From an uncultured Collinsella sp. (GTDB taxonomy: Bacteria > Actinomycetota > Coriobacteriia > Coriobacteriales > Coriobacteriaceae): a stretch of 5,500 nucleotides of DNA. Made by a program: the position numbers and the translations under genes. The stretch is from contig URYU01000120.1 of the NCBI GenBank assembly GCA_900552155.1, forward strand, positions 1 through 5,500, written 5' to 3'. Positions within the stretch are counted from its first letter, which is position 1. Every line of letters begins with the position of its first letter. This document shows positions 1 to 5,500 of the stretch, piece by piece. The notes under the pieces are model-generated. The model searched no databases, was not told the origin of the DNA, and saw nothing but the letters and a program-made list of their open reading frames with translations.

Positions 1-26
1 ATTTGGACAATCTGACGTTCAACTTC

Positions 27-60
27 AAGGGCGCGACCAGAAGGTCAGCGCCCTTTCGTT
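27..60 (+). terminator. Rho-independent terminator of an upstream gene
   Basis: The arm GGGCGC-GACC (29-38) pairs with GGTC-a-GCGCCC (43-53) around an AGAA loop, with one bulged A at 47. Two A-T pairs extend the base, and TTTCGTTT follows. The T-rich side points to termination of plus-strand transcription. Frame 1 has a TGA at 13-15, so the tail of an upstream gene could end there, but only four codons are visible and this cannot be confirmed. The hairpin may also slow transcription leaving the ATPase gene on the minus strand. From 61 to 148 I see no gene or recognisable signal. Confidence 0.65.
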
Positions 61-148
61 TCACGTCACCTTGTCTCCAATGCGGCCCGCTCGCTGCCGT
101 TGCCAAAACATCGGCGTTGCCTTGCTTCGGGAATGCGGCAGATAGAGA

Positions 149-183
149 CGTTCCTTTTTTGCCGGCAGTTTGGGACACTCCTT
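149..183 (+). repeat. 35-bp intergenic element, copy 1
   Basis: This matches 1659-1693 at 32 of 35 positions in the same orientation. It has a TGCCGGCA palindromic core, with GTTCC on the left and GGGAC on the right, which can pair through one G-T wobble. It lies 23 bp beyond the stop of the ATPase gene. Similarity to the second copy ends sharply at both edges. It is probably a dispersed intergenic element, but only two copies are visible here. Confidence 0.7.
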
Positions 184-206
184 ACGGGGCACCCCCTCCA
201 CAGCGC

Positions 207-1508
207 CTATGCCAGCTTGTCGATTTGCCCAATCTCCCAGAGCGGAATATTGACGAGCGTGCCTTCGTCTCTATATGCCGCTAACGATGTTCTCACGCAG
301 CGCTCGAGCTTGAACTTCTCGCAGGCAATCCTCAGGCTCTTTGCTTTGAGATTCTCTGCCGCCTTGACCTCGAGCGGAAGCACGGTCCCCGCATGGTCGA
401 CGGCAAAGTCAGTCTCTGCATTGCCGGAGGAGGATGACCAATACGCGGGGGTATTGCCTTGGAGCAAAAGCTCCTGTGCGACGTATTGCTCGGTCAGCGA
501 GCCTTTGAACTCCGTAAAAACAGCGGGCCCGTTCAGAACAATGGCTGGCGTGAGGCCGGAGAGTGCTCCGAGGATGCCGGTGTCGATGCAGAACAGCTTG
601 AAGCCCGAGAGATCCTCGTAGCTTGTGAGCGGTGCTCTTAGGGCGGAAACACGTGGTACCTTATGAACGATTCCATAGTCCATGAGCCACTGGAGGCTTT
701 CCTCAAAATCGCGTGCGCGCGCCCCGGGACGAAGCGCGCCGTAGACGAACTTCTTGTTTTCCTTTGCGAGCTGGCCGGGAAGGGATTTCCAAACCAGCCT
801 CATGCGCTCGACGATGCGGGCTGGCGCATGCTTGCCAAAATCGGATTCATAAGCTTCGATGATTTGCTGCTGAAGCCTGCGGGCCTCGATGAAATCGTGG
901 GAGGCGGCGAAAGCGGAGACAACTTCTGGCATGCCACCGACAACGAGGTATTCCTTGAGCAGGCGCCCGAGCTTTTCGGAAACGTTCGCCAGCAGGTCCA
1001 TGTCTGCGGCAAGGATGGCATCTGCGAGCGGATCGCCATCGACGGCACGAACGAACTCGACAAACCCCATGGGGCGCATGGTAAGCTGGTCGATCTTGCC
1101 GACGGGGAACGACTCGTTTTCGCGTCGGAGCGCGAGCCCCATATAGGAGCCGGCTGCCACGATATGGTATTCCGGCGCCAGCTCGTTGAAGTATTTGAGC
1201 GAGGTGATGCCGCGCGGTGCCTCTTGGATTTCGTCGAGGATGATGAGCGTGTCTGTCGGCGTTATGGTCTGGCCGCGCAGGAGCTCTATCTGGGAGATGA
1301 TGCGTTTGGGGTCAAGGCTTCCGTCGAACAGCGAACGTGCGCCCGGTTCGAGCATAAAGTCAAAACGGATGACGTTTTGATACTGCTGGCCTGCGAATTC
1401 GTTGAGAAGCCAGGTTTTTCCCGTCTGGCGGGCCCCCTTAAGCAGGAGGGGCTTGCGGTTTGCCCTAGATTTCCAAGCGATGAGTTCGTCCATTAGCTGT
1501 CGCTGCAT
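207..1508 (-). CDS. AAA-type ATPase with C-terminal DUF4143 domain
   Basis: This 433-residue protein has the standard layout of the DUF4143 ATPase family, a cytosolic family with no settled function. The N-terminal P-loop domain shows Walker A GARQTGKT (25-32), Walker B LIILDE (88-93) and a sensor-like AAGS segment (118-121). The middle carries the family's winged-helix-like stretch around LAKENKKFVYG. The C-terminal DUF4143 part has FKGSLTEQYVAQELL, then ETDFAV (D367) and LEVKAAE (E380, K382), which resembles a PD-(D/E)XK nuclease core. Whether it cuts nucleic acid is unknown. Length is typical and nothing looks broken. The start is ATG at 1508, preceded by AGGGGG at 1513-1518. It stands alone, with its own promoter-like region and repeats upstream. 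A 60-bp sample was near 53% GC against about 70% for a galT sample, which is compatible with horizontal acquisition. Confidence 0.93.
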   Translation of the reverse strand: MQRQLMDELIAWKSRANRKPLLLKGARQTGKTWLLNEFAGQQYQNVIRFDFMLEPGARSLFDGSLDPKRIISQIELLRGQTITPTDTLIILDEIQEAPRGITSLKYFNELAPEYHIVAAGSYMGLALRRENESFPVGKIDQLTMRPMGFVEFVRAVDGDPLADAILAADMDLLANVSEKLGRLLKEYLVVGGMPEVVSAFAASHDFIEARRLQQQIIEAYESDFGKHAPARIVERMRLVWKSLPGQLAKENKKFVYGALRPGARARDFEESLQWLMDYGIVHKVPRVSALRAPLTSYEDLSGFKLFCIDTGILGALSGLTPAIVLNGPAVFTEFKGSLTEQYVAQELLLQGNTPAYWSSSSGNAETDFAVDHAGTVLPLEVKAAENLKAKSLRIACEKFKLERCVRTSLAAYRDEGTLVNIPLWEIGQIDKLA

Positions 1509-1516
1509 ACTGCCCC

Positions 1517-1533
1517 CTAACGATCATGGTTAG
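1517..1533. promoter_or_regulatory. Inverted repeat at ATPase transcript start
   Basis: CTAAC (1517-1521) and GTTAG (1529-1533) form a 5-bp perfect dyad with a 7-bp spacer. It lies between the predicted -10 box and the ribosome binding site of the ATPase gene. It could be an operator or a small leader hairpin covering the edge of the AGGGGG site. A dyad this short can arise by chance. Confidence 0.3.
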
Positions 1534-1561
1534 TATAAGACCGTCTTGGTCTTTCCATCGA
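1532..1561 (-). promoter_or_regulatory. Putative promoter of the DUF4143 ATPase gene
   Basis: Read on the minus strand, TATACT (1537-1532) is a good -10 box about 24 bp before the start codon. The best -35 candidate with an 18-bp spacer is TCGATG (1561-1556), which is weak and belongs to the first unit of the 33-bp repeat. A weak -35 embedded in a repeated motif fits a promoter that depends on, or is blocked by, a protein bound to the repeats. That role is inferred. Confidence 0.5.
1537..1553. promoter_or_regulatory. Operator-like dyad between -35 and -10 of the ATPase promoter
   Basis: AAGACC (1537-1542) and GGTCTT (1548-1553) are perfect inverted arms with a 5-bp spacer. An overlapping palindrome, AAGAC-C-GTCTT, spans 1537-1547. 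The site fills the promoter spacer, where a bound repressor would compete with RNA polymerase. No regulator can be named. Confidence 0.4.
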
Positions 1562-1638
1562 AAAATGTGGGAGTAAACCACGTTTTTTCATCGAATAATG
1601 TGGGAGGTAATCACGTTTATCCATCGAATAATGTGGGG
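1556..1638. repeat. 33-bp tandem repeat, 2.5 copies, upstream of the ATPase
   Basis: Units start at 1556, 1589 and 1622, an exact 33-bp period, and the third is cut after 17 bp. Each begins CATCGAAWAATGTGGG on the plus strand, or CCCACATTWTTCGATG in the direction of the ATPase gene. Units 1 and 2 agree at about 26 of 33 positions, with changes clustered in the second half. Within unit 1, GTGG and CCAC make a short dyad. The block is AT-rich against its surroundings and ends at the predicted -35 box, so it resembles an array of protein binding sites on one face of the helix. An iteron or other function is not excluded. Confidence 0.8.
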
Positions 1639-1658
1639 TTTAGGTCGGCACCTGGGGG

Positions 1659-1693
1659 CGTTCCTTCTCTGCCGGCAGTTTGGAACACTCCTT
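1659..1693 (+). repeat. 35-bp intergenic element, copy 2
   Basis: This is the second copy of the element at 149-183, in the same orientation and 1510 bp away, with three substitutions. One substitution turns the right arm into GGAAC, which pairs perfectly with GTTCC on the left, so the dyad is kept. It lies between the 33-bp repeats and the galT terminator. With copy 1 it brackets the ATPase gene and its control region. Confidence 0.7.
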
Positions 1694-1723
1694 GTTTTGG
1701 TGCAAATTATCTACCCTTACACC

Positions 1724-1764
1724 AATAAAGCGGCGCCCGTCGGCGATGTTGCCGGCGGGCGCCG
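1724..1764 (-). terminator. Terminator of the galKT operon
   Basis: CGGCGCCCG (1731-1739) and CGGGCGCCG (1756-1764) are perfect complements. They continue through one mismatch into CGGC and GCCG around a 6-nt loop. On the minus strand the stem is followed by CTTTATTGG, a short T-rich tail. It lies about 50 bp beyond the galT stop, where an operon terminator is expected. Confidence 0.75.
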
Positions 1765-1812
1765 TGGTCGTGTTGGCGCTATCTGTTGCGTGCGTGCGTT
1801 CGGGCCCGTGCT

Positions 1813-3441
1813 CTATAGCGAGTCGATGAAGCGCTGTTGGGCAGCGCGGCCGGCTTCGTCCCACTTAAAGACGCCGGCGTTGTCGAGCACGTGGCCAAAC
1901 ACCACGCCGACCTCCTCGTGCAGGATATCGATGGCGTTATCCGCCGTAAGCTCATCGGCGCGGCGGGCATAGACATCCTCGGCCCACGCGGCATGGCTGC
2001 GGCAAAGATCATCGCCTTCGAGCGCACCGGCAAGGTCGTAGCTGGCATCGGCCTTGGCTGCCAGCAGATGCTCGCGGACAGCGCCAAGCTCGGGAACCAG
2101 GCGCGGCGGCAGAATTGCCAGGCCCATGACCTCGATCAGGCCGATGTTCTCCTTTTTAATGTGGTGGTACTCGGCATGCGGGTGAAATACGCCCAGCGGA
2201 TGCTCGTCGGTCGTGATGTTGCAGCGAAGCGCCAGGTAGGCCTCGTAGATATCGCCGCCGGCATTGCCGCGGGAGTCGACGCGGCGGATGACGGGCGTCA
2301 CGGTGTTGTGGGCCACGCCATCGGCCGTGCGTGCGATAACGCCCACGGACTCATCGGTCCACTCGCGCCAGGCGAGGATAATCTTCTCGGCGGCATCGAG
2401 CAGCTGGGCGCGGTCGTGCGAGCGCAGGCGCAGCACCGAAAGCGGCCACTGCAGCACGGTACCGCTGCCCTGGTCAAAACCGGGCACGCTAAACTGCGAG
2501 ACCTCGGCGGCATGCATCATGGGGAACTCGTGCGCGCCACCCTGGAAGTGGTCGTGCGACAGAATTGAGCCGCCCACGATGGGCAGGTCGGCGTTGGAGC
2601 CAATAAAGTAATGCGGGAACAGGTCCACAAAGTCGAGCAGGCAGGTCAGACCCTTGCGGTCCACGTGCATCGGGCGATGCTCGGAGCTCATCGTGATGCA
2701 GTGCTCGTTAAAGTACGCGTACGGGCTGTACTGGAAGCCCCAGCGCTCGCCGTCGAGCTGGATGGGGATAACGCGCAGATTCTGGCGGGCGGGGTGAGCA
2801 CCGCCGTCGGCTGCGGCAGAGCGTCCGGGGTAGCCCTCGTTCTCGATGCACAGCTGGCAGGCGGGATACTTCTCGCCCGTGTTCTTTGCGGCGCCGGCCG
2901 CGGCAATGTCGCGCGGGTCCTTTTCGGGCTTTGACAGGTTGATGGTGATCTCGAGGTCGCCCCAGTTGGTGGGGGTGCTCCATTTGATGTTGCGCGCGAT
3001 GGCGGCACGGCGCACGTAGCCGGCGTCGCAGCACAGGCCGTAGAACCAGTCGGTCGCGGCGCGGGGCTCGTTGACGCCCATGCGGCCGTTGAATTCCTCG
3101 TTTACAACCGAAGGCCTCGGCATCAGCACGCCCATGATGCGCATGGCGATGCGGTCGCGGCCCGATGCCGTGTCCTCGGCGGCACCGTTGACAACGGCGG
3201 CCTCGGAAAGCGCGGCAAGCGTGCCCTCCAGGTCAAAGTCGGGAAGGGTATCGGGGTGCAAGAGCGATAGTTTCTCGGTCTGCAGCGCCCAGGTCATGTC
3301 GAGCGCGGGGCCCGTGGCGCCGATGCACTCCAGAACGGTGTTGTAGGCCCAGATGCGATCATCCTGTCCGATCATGGATCGGTGGATGGCATACTCAATT
3401 AGGTTCTGCGTGGCCTCGCGCACGTCGGTCATTACAGCCAT
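1813..3441 (-). CDS. galT: Class II galactose-1-phosphate (hexose-1-phosphate) uridylyltransferase
   Basis: This enzyme transfers UMP from UDP-glucose to galactose-1-phosphate, giving UDP-galactose and glucose-1-phosphate in the cytosolic Leloir pathway. The class II family signature DLPIVGGSILSHDHFQGG is intact at residues 285-302, including the H296-D-H298 active-site motif. A CQLCIENEGYPGR segment (C195, C198) also fits this family. The class is typical of Firmicutes and some actinobacteria and differs in sequence from E. coli GalT. At 542 residues it is somewhat longer than many relatives. Two starts are possible. The ATG at 3441 has AAGGGGG about 10 bases upstream. The ATG at 3432 shares one base with the galK stop (TAATG) and gives MTDVREATQ. 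I kept the longer form, but the shorter, coupled start is equally plausible. It is the second gene of the galK-galT operon. Confidence 0.96.
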   Translation of the reverse strand: MAVMTDVREATQNLIEYAIHRSMIGQDDRIWAYNTVLECIGATGPALDMTWALQTEKLSLLHPDTLPDFDLEGTLAALSEAAVVNGAAEDTASGRDRIAMRIMGVLMPRPSVVNEEFNGRMGVNEPRAATDWFYGLCCDAGYVRRAAIARNIKWSTPTNWGDLEITINLSKPEKDPRDIAAAGAAKNTGEKYPACQLCIENEGYPGRSAAADGGAHPARQNLRVIPIQLDGERWGFQYSPYAYFNEHCITMSSEHRPMHVDRKGLTCLLDFVDLFPHYFIGSNADLPIVGGSILSHDHFQGGAHEFPMMHAAEVSQFSVPGFDQGSGTVLQWPLSVLRLRSHDRAQLLDAAEKIILAWREWTDESVGVIARTADGVAHNTVTPVIRRVDSRGNAGGDIYEAYLALRCNITTDEHPLGVFHPHAEYHHIKKENIGLIEVMGLAILPPRLVPELGAVREHLLAAKADASYDLAGALEGDDLCRSHAAWAEDVYARRADELTADNAIDILHEEVGVVFGHVLDNAGVFKWDEAGRAAQQRFIDSL

Positions 3442-4637
3442 GCCGCGTAAGCCCCCTTGTCAGAGATGGCGTAGTGGCGGGCAGAACCCTCGCCCAGCCA
3501 GCCGTTCATCTTGGCAATGAAGGTGTCGACCAGGTCGAGCGGCACAAAGGCCTGGATGGTGCCGCCAAAGCCACCGCCGTGGATGCGGACGGCGCCGCGG
3601 CCGTCGAGCACATGCTCGGCCAGTGCCAGGGCATACATGGAAGGCTGCTCGGACCCCAGCTTGGCAACAACATTCTGCAGGTACATGGCGGAGCTGGCGC
3701 CGGACTCGCGCGTCAGGACCAGGAACTGGTCGATGTCGCCGGCGTTCAGGGCAGCCCAGCGCTTATCGACCAGGCCGTTCTCATACCAGTAGTGAACGGC
3801 GCGCAGGCAGGCGCGGTCGCCCAGCTTGGCGCGCAGCTCGGGGAGTTTGGCGTCAAAGTCGGCAACGTTTACCTCGCATAGGCGTGCCTTGCCAAACTCG
3901 GCGGCGACGTCCTGCATCTCGCGCGGAACGGCGGCGTAGTCGTCGGTGGCGGCCACGTGGTCGGCACCGACCTTAACGAGCACGAGCGCATAGCCGTGAT
4001 CCTCAAAGTTGAGCTCGAGCTTCTGGGTTTTAGGCTGAGCCTGGTCCTCAAAGTCCATGTAGGCAAGGCCGCCCAGGCACACGGCGGCCTGGTCCATCAG
4101 ACCGCAGGGCTTGCCGTAATAGTTGTTCTCGGTGCGCTGGCTCATCTGGGCGAGCGCGACGGGCTCGACGGCGGGTGCGCCCCAGAGGGTTTCCATGGCA
4201 CGACCGTACGCGGCCTCGACGGCAGCGGAGCTGGATAGGCCGCCGCCCGAAGGGACGGAGCAGGTAAAGGCGAAGTCGAAGCCCTTGGGCTCAACACCAA
4301 GCGCTGCAATCTCGTGGGCCATACCGCGGACGAGGCTTGCGGACGTGCCCTTCTCGGACTCTTGAATATACAGCGTGTCGAGCGTGATCTCAAACGTAGG
4401 ATAGCCCACGTCGGCGACGCGAACCTTGTTGGAATCGGTTGCCACGGCGAGGCCGTCGACGGCGACTTCGAGCGAGCCGGCGATAACGTGGCCACCCTCG
4501 TGGTCGGTGTGGTTGCCGCTGATCTCGGAACGGCCGGGCGCGTGCACGTAGAGCACCTGGCGGTCGCCGATGGGACCAAACTCCTCCTCAAACAGCTTGG
4601 TGAGCGTGGCAAATGTCTTATCGTCGGGGGTGGTCAT
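3432..4637 (-). CDS. galK: Galactokinase
   Basis: This enzyme phosphorylates alpha-D-galactose with ATP at C1, the entry step of the Leloir pathway, in the cytosol. It is a GHMP kinase with all three motifs. Motif 1, the galactokinase signature region, is GRSEISGNHTDH (35-46). The ATP-binding loop is PSGGGLSSSAA (129-139). The C-terminal motif is HGGGFGG (353-359). GLMDQ carries the probable catalytic base D182. The first motif departs from the usual GRxNxIGEHxDY form: Glu replaces Asn at 38, and Asn and His appear at 42 and 46. I believe related Gram-positive enzymes share this variant. Length is 401 residues. The ATG at 4637 was chosen because AAAGGA sits 6 bases upstream and the kinase fold begins soon after. 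Upstream in-frame starts would run through the promoter and operators. It is the first gene of the operon and is divergent from a LacI-family gene. Confidence 0.96.
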   Translation of the reverse strand: MTTPDDKTFATLTKLFEEEFGPIGDRQVLYVHAPGRSEISGNHTDHEGGHVIAGSLEVAVDGLAVATDSNKVRVADVGYPTFEITLDTLYIQESEKGTSASLVRGMAHEIAALGVEPKGFDFAFTCSVPSGGGLSSSAAVEAAYGRAMETLWGAPAVEPVALAQMSQRTENNYYGKPCGLMDQAAVCLGGLAYMDFEDQAQPKTQKLELNFEDHGYALVLVKVGADHVAATDDYAAVPREMQDVAAEFGKARLCEVNVADFDAKLPELRAKLGDRACLRAVHYWYENGLVDKRWAALNAGDIDQFLVLTRESGASSAMYLQNVVAKLGSEQPSMYALALAEHVLDGRGAVRIHGGGFGGTIQAFVPLDLVDTFIAKMNGWLGEGSARHYAISDKGAYAAWL

Positions 4638-4681
4638 GGGAGTCCTTTCCTTGGCGCGCACGGGTGAGTTTTGCGTCGTTA

Positions 4682-4695
4682 TGAGTACGTTAACA
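4682..4695. promoter_or_regulatory. LacI-type operator A, downstream of galK promoter
   Basis: TGAGTACGTTAACA is a 14-bp, CG-centred imperfect palindrome with TG and CA ends, the usual shape of LacI/GalR-family operators. The match to site B extends to 18 bp (4678-4695) in inverted orientation. It begins 27 bp past the predicted galK -10 box, so a bound repressor could block early elongation. Its centre is 64 bp from site B, near six helical turns. Confidence 0.7.
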
Positions 4696-4708
4696 ACTTG
4701 AAGCGGCA

Positions 4709-4723
4709 TGAACTCAGTGTTCA
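4709..4723. promoter_or_regulatory. Dyad at the predicted galK transcription start
   Basis: TGAAC (4709-4713) and GTTCA (4719-4723) are perfect inverted arms with a 5-bp spacer, centred at 4716, about where galK transcription should begin. It does not resemble the three LacI-type sites, so a different regulator would be needed. It could also be chance. Confidence 0.3.
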
Positions 4724-4751
4724 CGATACCGCACGTTACGAGCTATGTTAA
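4723..4751 (-). promoter_or_regulatory. Putative galKT promoter
   Basis: On the minus strand, TTAACA (4751-4746) is one base from the consensus -35 box. A 17-bp spacer separates it from TATCGT (4728-4723), a moderate -10 box. Transcription would start near 4716, giving a leader of about 79 nt before galK. The -35 box is part of operator B, which gives direct repression a clear mechanism. Confidence 0.6.
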
Positions 4752-4759
4752 CGTACTCA
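4746..4759. promoter_or_regulatory. LacI-type operator B, overlapping the galK -35 box
   Basis: TGTTAACGTACTCA is the exact reverse complement of site A, and identity extends over 18 bp (4746-4763). It covers the galK -35 hexamer, so repressor and RNA polymerase should exclude each other. Confidence 0.75.
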
Positions 4760-4812
4760 TAACACAACGCCTGTCACTTTTTGAGAATCTGGTAATCGGT
4801 AGAAATACAGCC

Positions 4813-4842
4813 GTGAACGGTGCTGCCGTATGGACTTATAAA
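4813..4842 (+). promoter_or_regulatory. Possible promoter of the LacI-family gene
   Basis: TATAAA at 4837-4842 is a good -10 box, but the -35 candidate GTGAAC (4813-4818, 18-bp spacer) is weak. Transcription would start near 4849, leaving a leader of about 127 nt. An alternative uses TTGAGA (4781-4786) with AATACA (4804-4809), which has the better -35 and the poorer -10. Confidence 0.4.
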
Positions 4843-4868
4843 GCAGAAGAGGTGCAGATAGAAAAAGT

Positions 4869-4882
4869 AGAGTACGTTAACA
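4869..4882. promoter_or_regulatory. LacI-type operator C, in the leader of the repressor gene
   Basis: AGAGTACGTTAACA matches site A at 13 of 14 bases. It begins 27 bp after the TATAAA -10 candidate of the repressor gene, nearly the same distance as site A from the galK -10 box. This suggests autoregulation by the repressor. Its centre is 123 bp from site B and 187 bp from site A. Confidence 0.65.
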
Positions 4883-4975
4883 TGCGTCCGACGATAGCGG
4901 GCCTCGGCGCGGGATGTATTTCTGCCCAGGCCGGCATTCACGCTATTCAGATCTCGCAAGGGTGAAGGTGATCCT

Positions 4976-5500
4976 GTGGCAAGGCGCCCGTCCAACGATA
5001 CAGGTACGCGTCCGGTCTCCATGGCCGACGTCGCCCGCGCTGCTGGCGTTTCGCAGCAGACAGTTTCTCGCGTCGCCAACGGCTTGCCTAACGTCAACGA
5101 GCAGACGCGCCAGCGCGTGCAAGCCGCTATGCAAGAGCTCGGCTTTCGTCCGAGTTATGCCGGTCGCTCGCTGCGCGACGGCCGTTACCATTCGGTCGGT
5201 CTGTGCGTCAACGATGTCACCAAGTTTGGCAACCTCTCAATGATCGATGGCATCGCCAGCGCTGCTCGCGAGCATAATTGCGCCATCACGCTGGTCGAGA
5301 TGTCCAAGACCGAGGAGTTTTCGCTTGCCGAGGCAACGCGTCGTATGGCTGCATTGCCGGTGGACGGCATCATTATCGGCATGAGCCGTATGGCTCCCGA
5401 TTTTGAGACGTTCGATCCACTGCCGGGCATCGGCACGGTTATCGTCACCATGTATGCGCACCCGCGGGTGACTACGGTCGACTCCGATCATTACGGCTGC
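4976..5500 (+). CDS. LacI/GalR-family transcriptional repressor, 3' end beyond window
   Basis: This gene encodes a DNA-binding regulator with a sugar-sensing periplasmic-binding-protein-like domain. The frame stays open from the GTG at 4976 to the window edge, showing 175 residues. The N-terminal helix-turn-helix reads MADVARAAGVSQQTVSRVANG from residue 16 (written in part). It aligns with E. coli LacI, whose Tyr17-Gln18 recognition pair becomes Gln27-Gln28, while Arg22 is kept as Arg32. The hinge segment is near PSYAGRSLRDGR (59-70). The effector domain begins at SVGLCVND, and VDGIIIG fits the family. GTG at 4976 is preferred because GAAGGTG (4964-4970) precedes it. The ATG at 5021 would cut into the first helix-turn-helix strand and lacks a clear binding site. 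Divergence from galK and the three shared operators suggest control of galKT and of itself, probably in response to galactose or a galactoside. The effector cannot be read from the sequence. Confidence 0.92.
   Translation, partial: MARRPSNDTGTRPVSMADVARAAGVSQQTVSRVANGLPNVNEQTRQRVQAAMQELGFRPSYAGRSLRDGRYHSVGLCVNDVTKFGNLSMIDGIASAAREHNCAITLVEMSKTEEFSLAEATRRMAALPVDGIIIGMSRMAPDFETFDPLPGIGTVIVTMYAHPRVTTVDSDHYGC

Noticed and set aside
149..183. A transcription terminator for the ATPase gene.
   Set aside because: On the minus strand the GC-rich core is followed by A residues, not T residues, and the pairing arms are only 5 bp with a large loop.
3..284. A plus-strand frame of 93 codons at the left end.
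   Set aside because: It crosses the terminator hairpin and the intergenic 35-bp element and then runs antisense into the end of the ATPase gene. It has no recognisable domain.
663..1496. A 277-codon plus-strand frame antisense to the ATPase gene.
   Set aside because: The minus-strand frame has complete Walker A, Walker B and DUF4143 motifs. The antisense frame shows none and is a codon-bias shadow.
1556..1638. A small CRISPR array.
   Set aside because: The units are contiguous and degenerate with no unique spacers, and no cas genes are nearby.
1546..1728. A 60-codon plus-strand frame starting at TTG and encoding repeated NVGxNHV peptides.
   Set aside because: The peptide repeat is a by-product of a 33-bp DNA repeat being a multiple of three. 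There is no ribosome binding site, the frame then runs through the 35-bp intergenic element, and it points away from the adjoining promoter.
4638..4724. A 29-residue N-terminal extension of galactokinase from an upstream ATG at 4724.
   Set aside because: It would cover operator A and most of the leader and start upstream of the predicted transcription start. The ATG at 4637 has a well-placed AAAGGA site.

Overview
The window reads as high-GC bacterial chromosome. A class II GalT, a galactokinase with a Clostridia/Coriobacteria-like phosphate-loop variant, GC-rich third codon positions and a DUF4143 ATPase together suggest a gut actinobacterium, most likely a Collinsella-like member of the Coriobacteriia. 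This assignment is inferred from sequence style and not proven.

Layout, left to right. Positions 1-60 hold a plus-strand terminator hairpin that probably closes a gene to the left of the window. Nothing else is recognised up to 148. A 35-bp element (149-183) follows, and then a minus-strand AAA-type ATPase with a C-terminal DUF4143 domain (207-1508). The gap 1509-1812 contains the likely ATPase promoter, two small dyads, a 33-bp tandem repeat (2.5 copies), a second copy of the 35-bp element in the same orientation (1659-1693), and a strong hairpin that probably terminates the gal operon (1731-1764, acting on the minus strand). The minus-strand operon galK-galT fills 1813-4637. The two genes overlap slightly at the TAATG junction. 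A 338-bp divergent control region (4638-4975) follows, and then the first 175 codons of a plus-strand LacI/GalR-family repressor, cut by the window edge.

How it works together. GalK phosphorylates galactose and GalT moves the uridylyl group to make UDP-galactose, which are two steps of the Leloir pathway. No galE or transporter is in view. The divergent control region carries three copies of a 14-bp, CG-centred, LacI-type operator. One overlaps the predicted galK -35 box. The other two lie almost the same distance downstream of the predicted galK and repressor -10 boxes. The simplest reading is a galactose-responsive repressor that controls both galKT and itself.

The least explained part is the ATPase module: a gene of uncertain biochemical role, lower in GC than the gal genes where sampled, with operator-like 33-bp repeats directly upstream and near-identical 35-bp elements on both sides.
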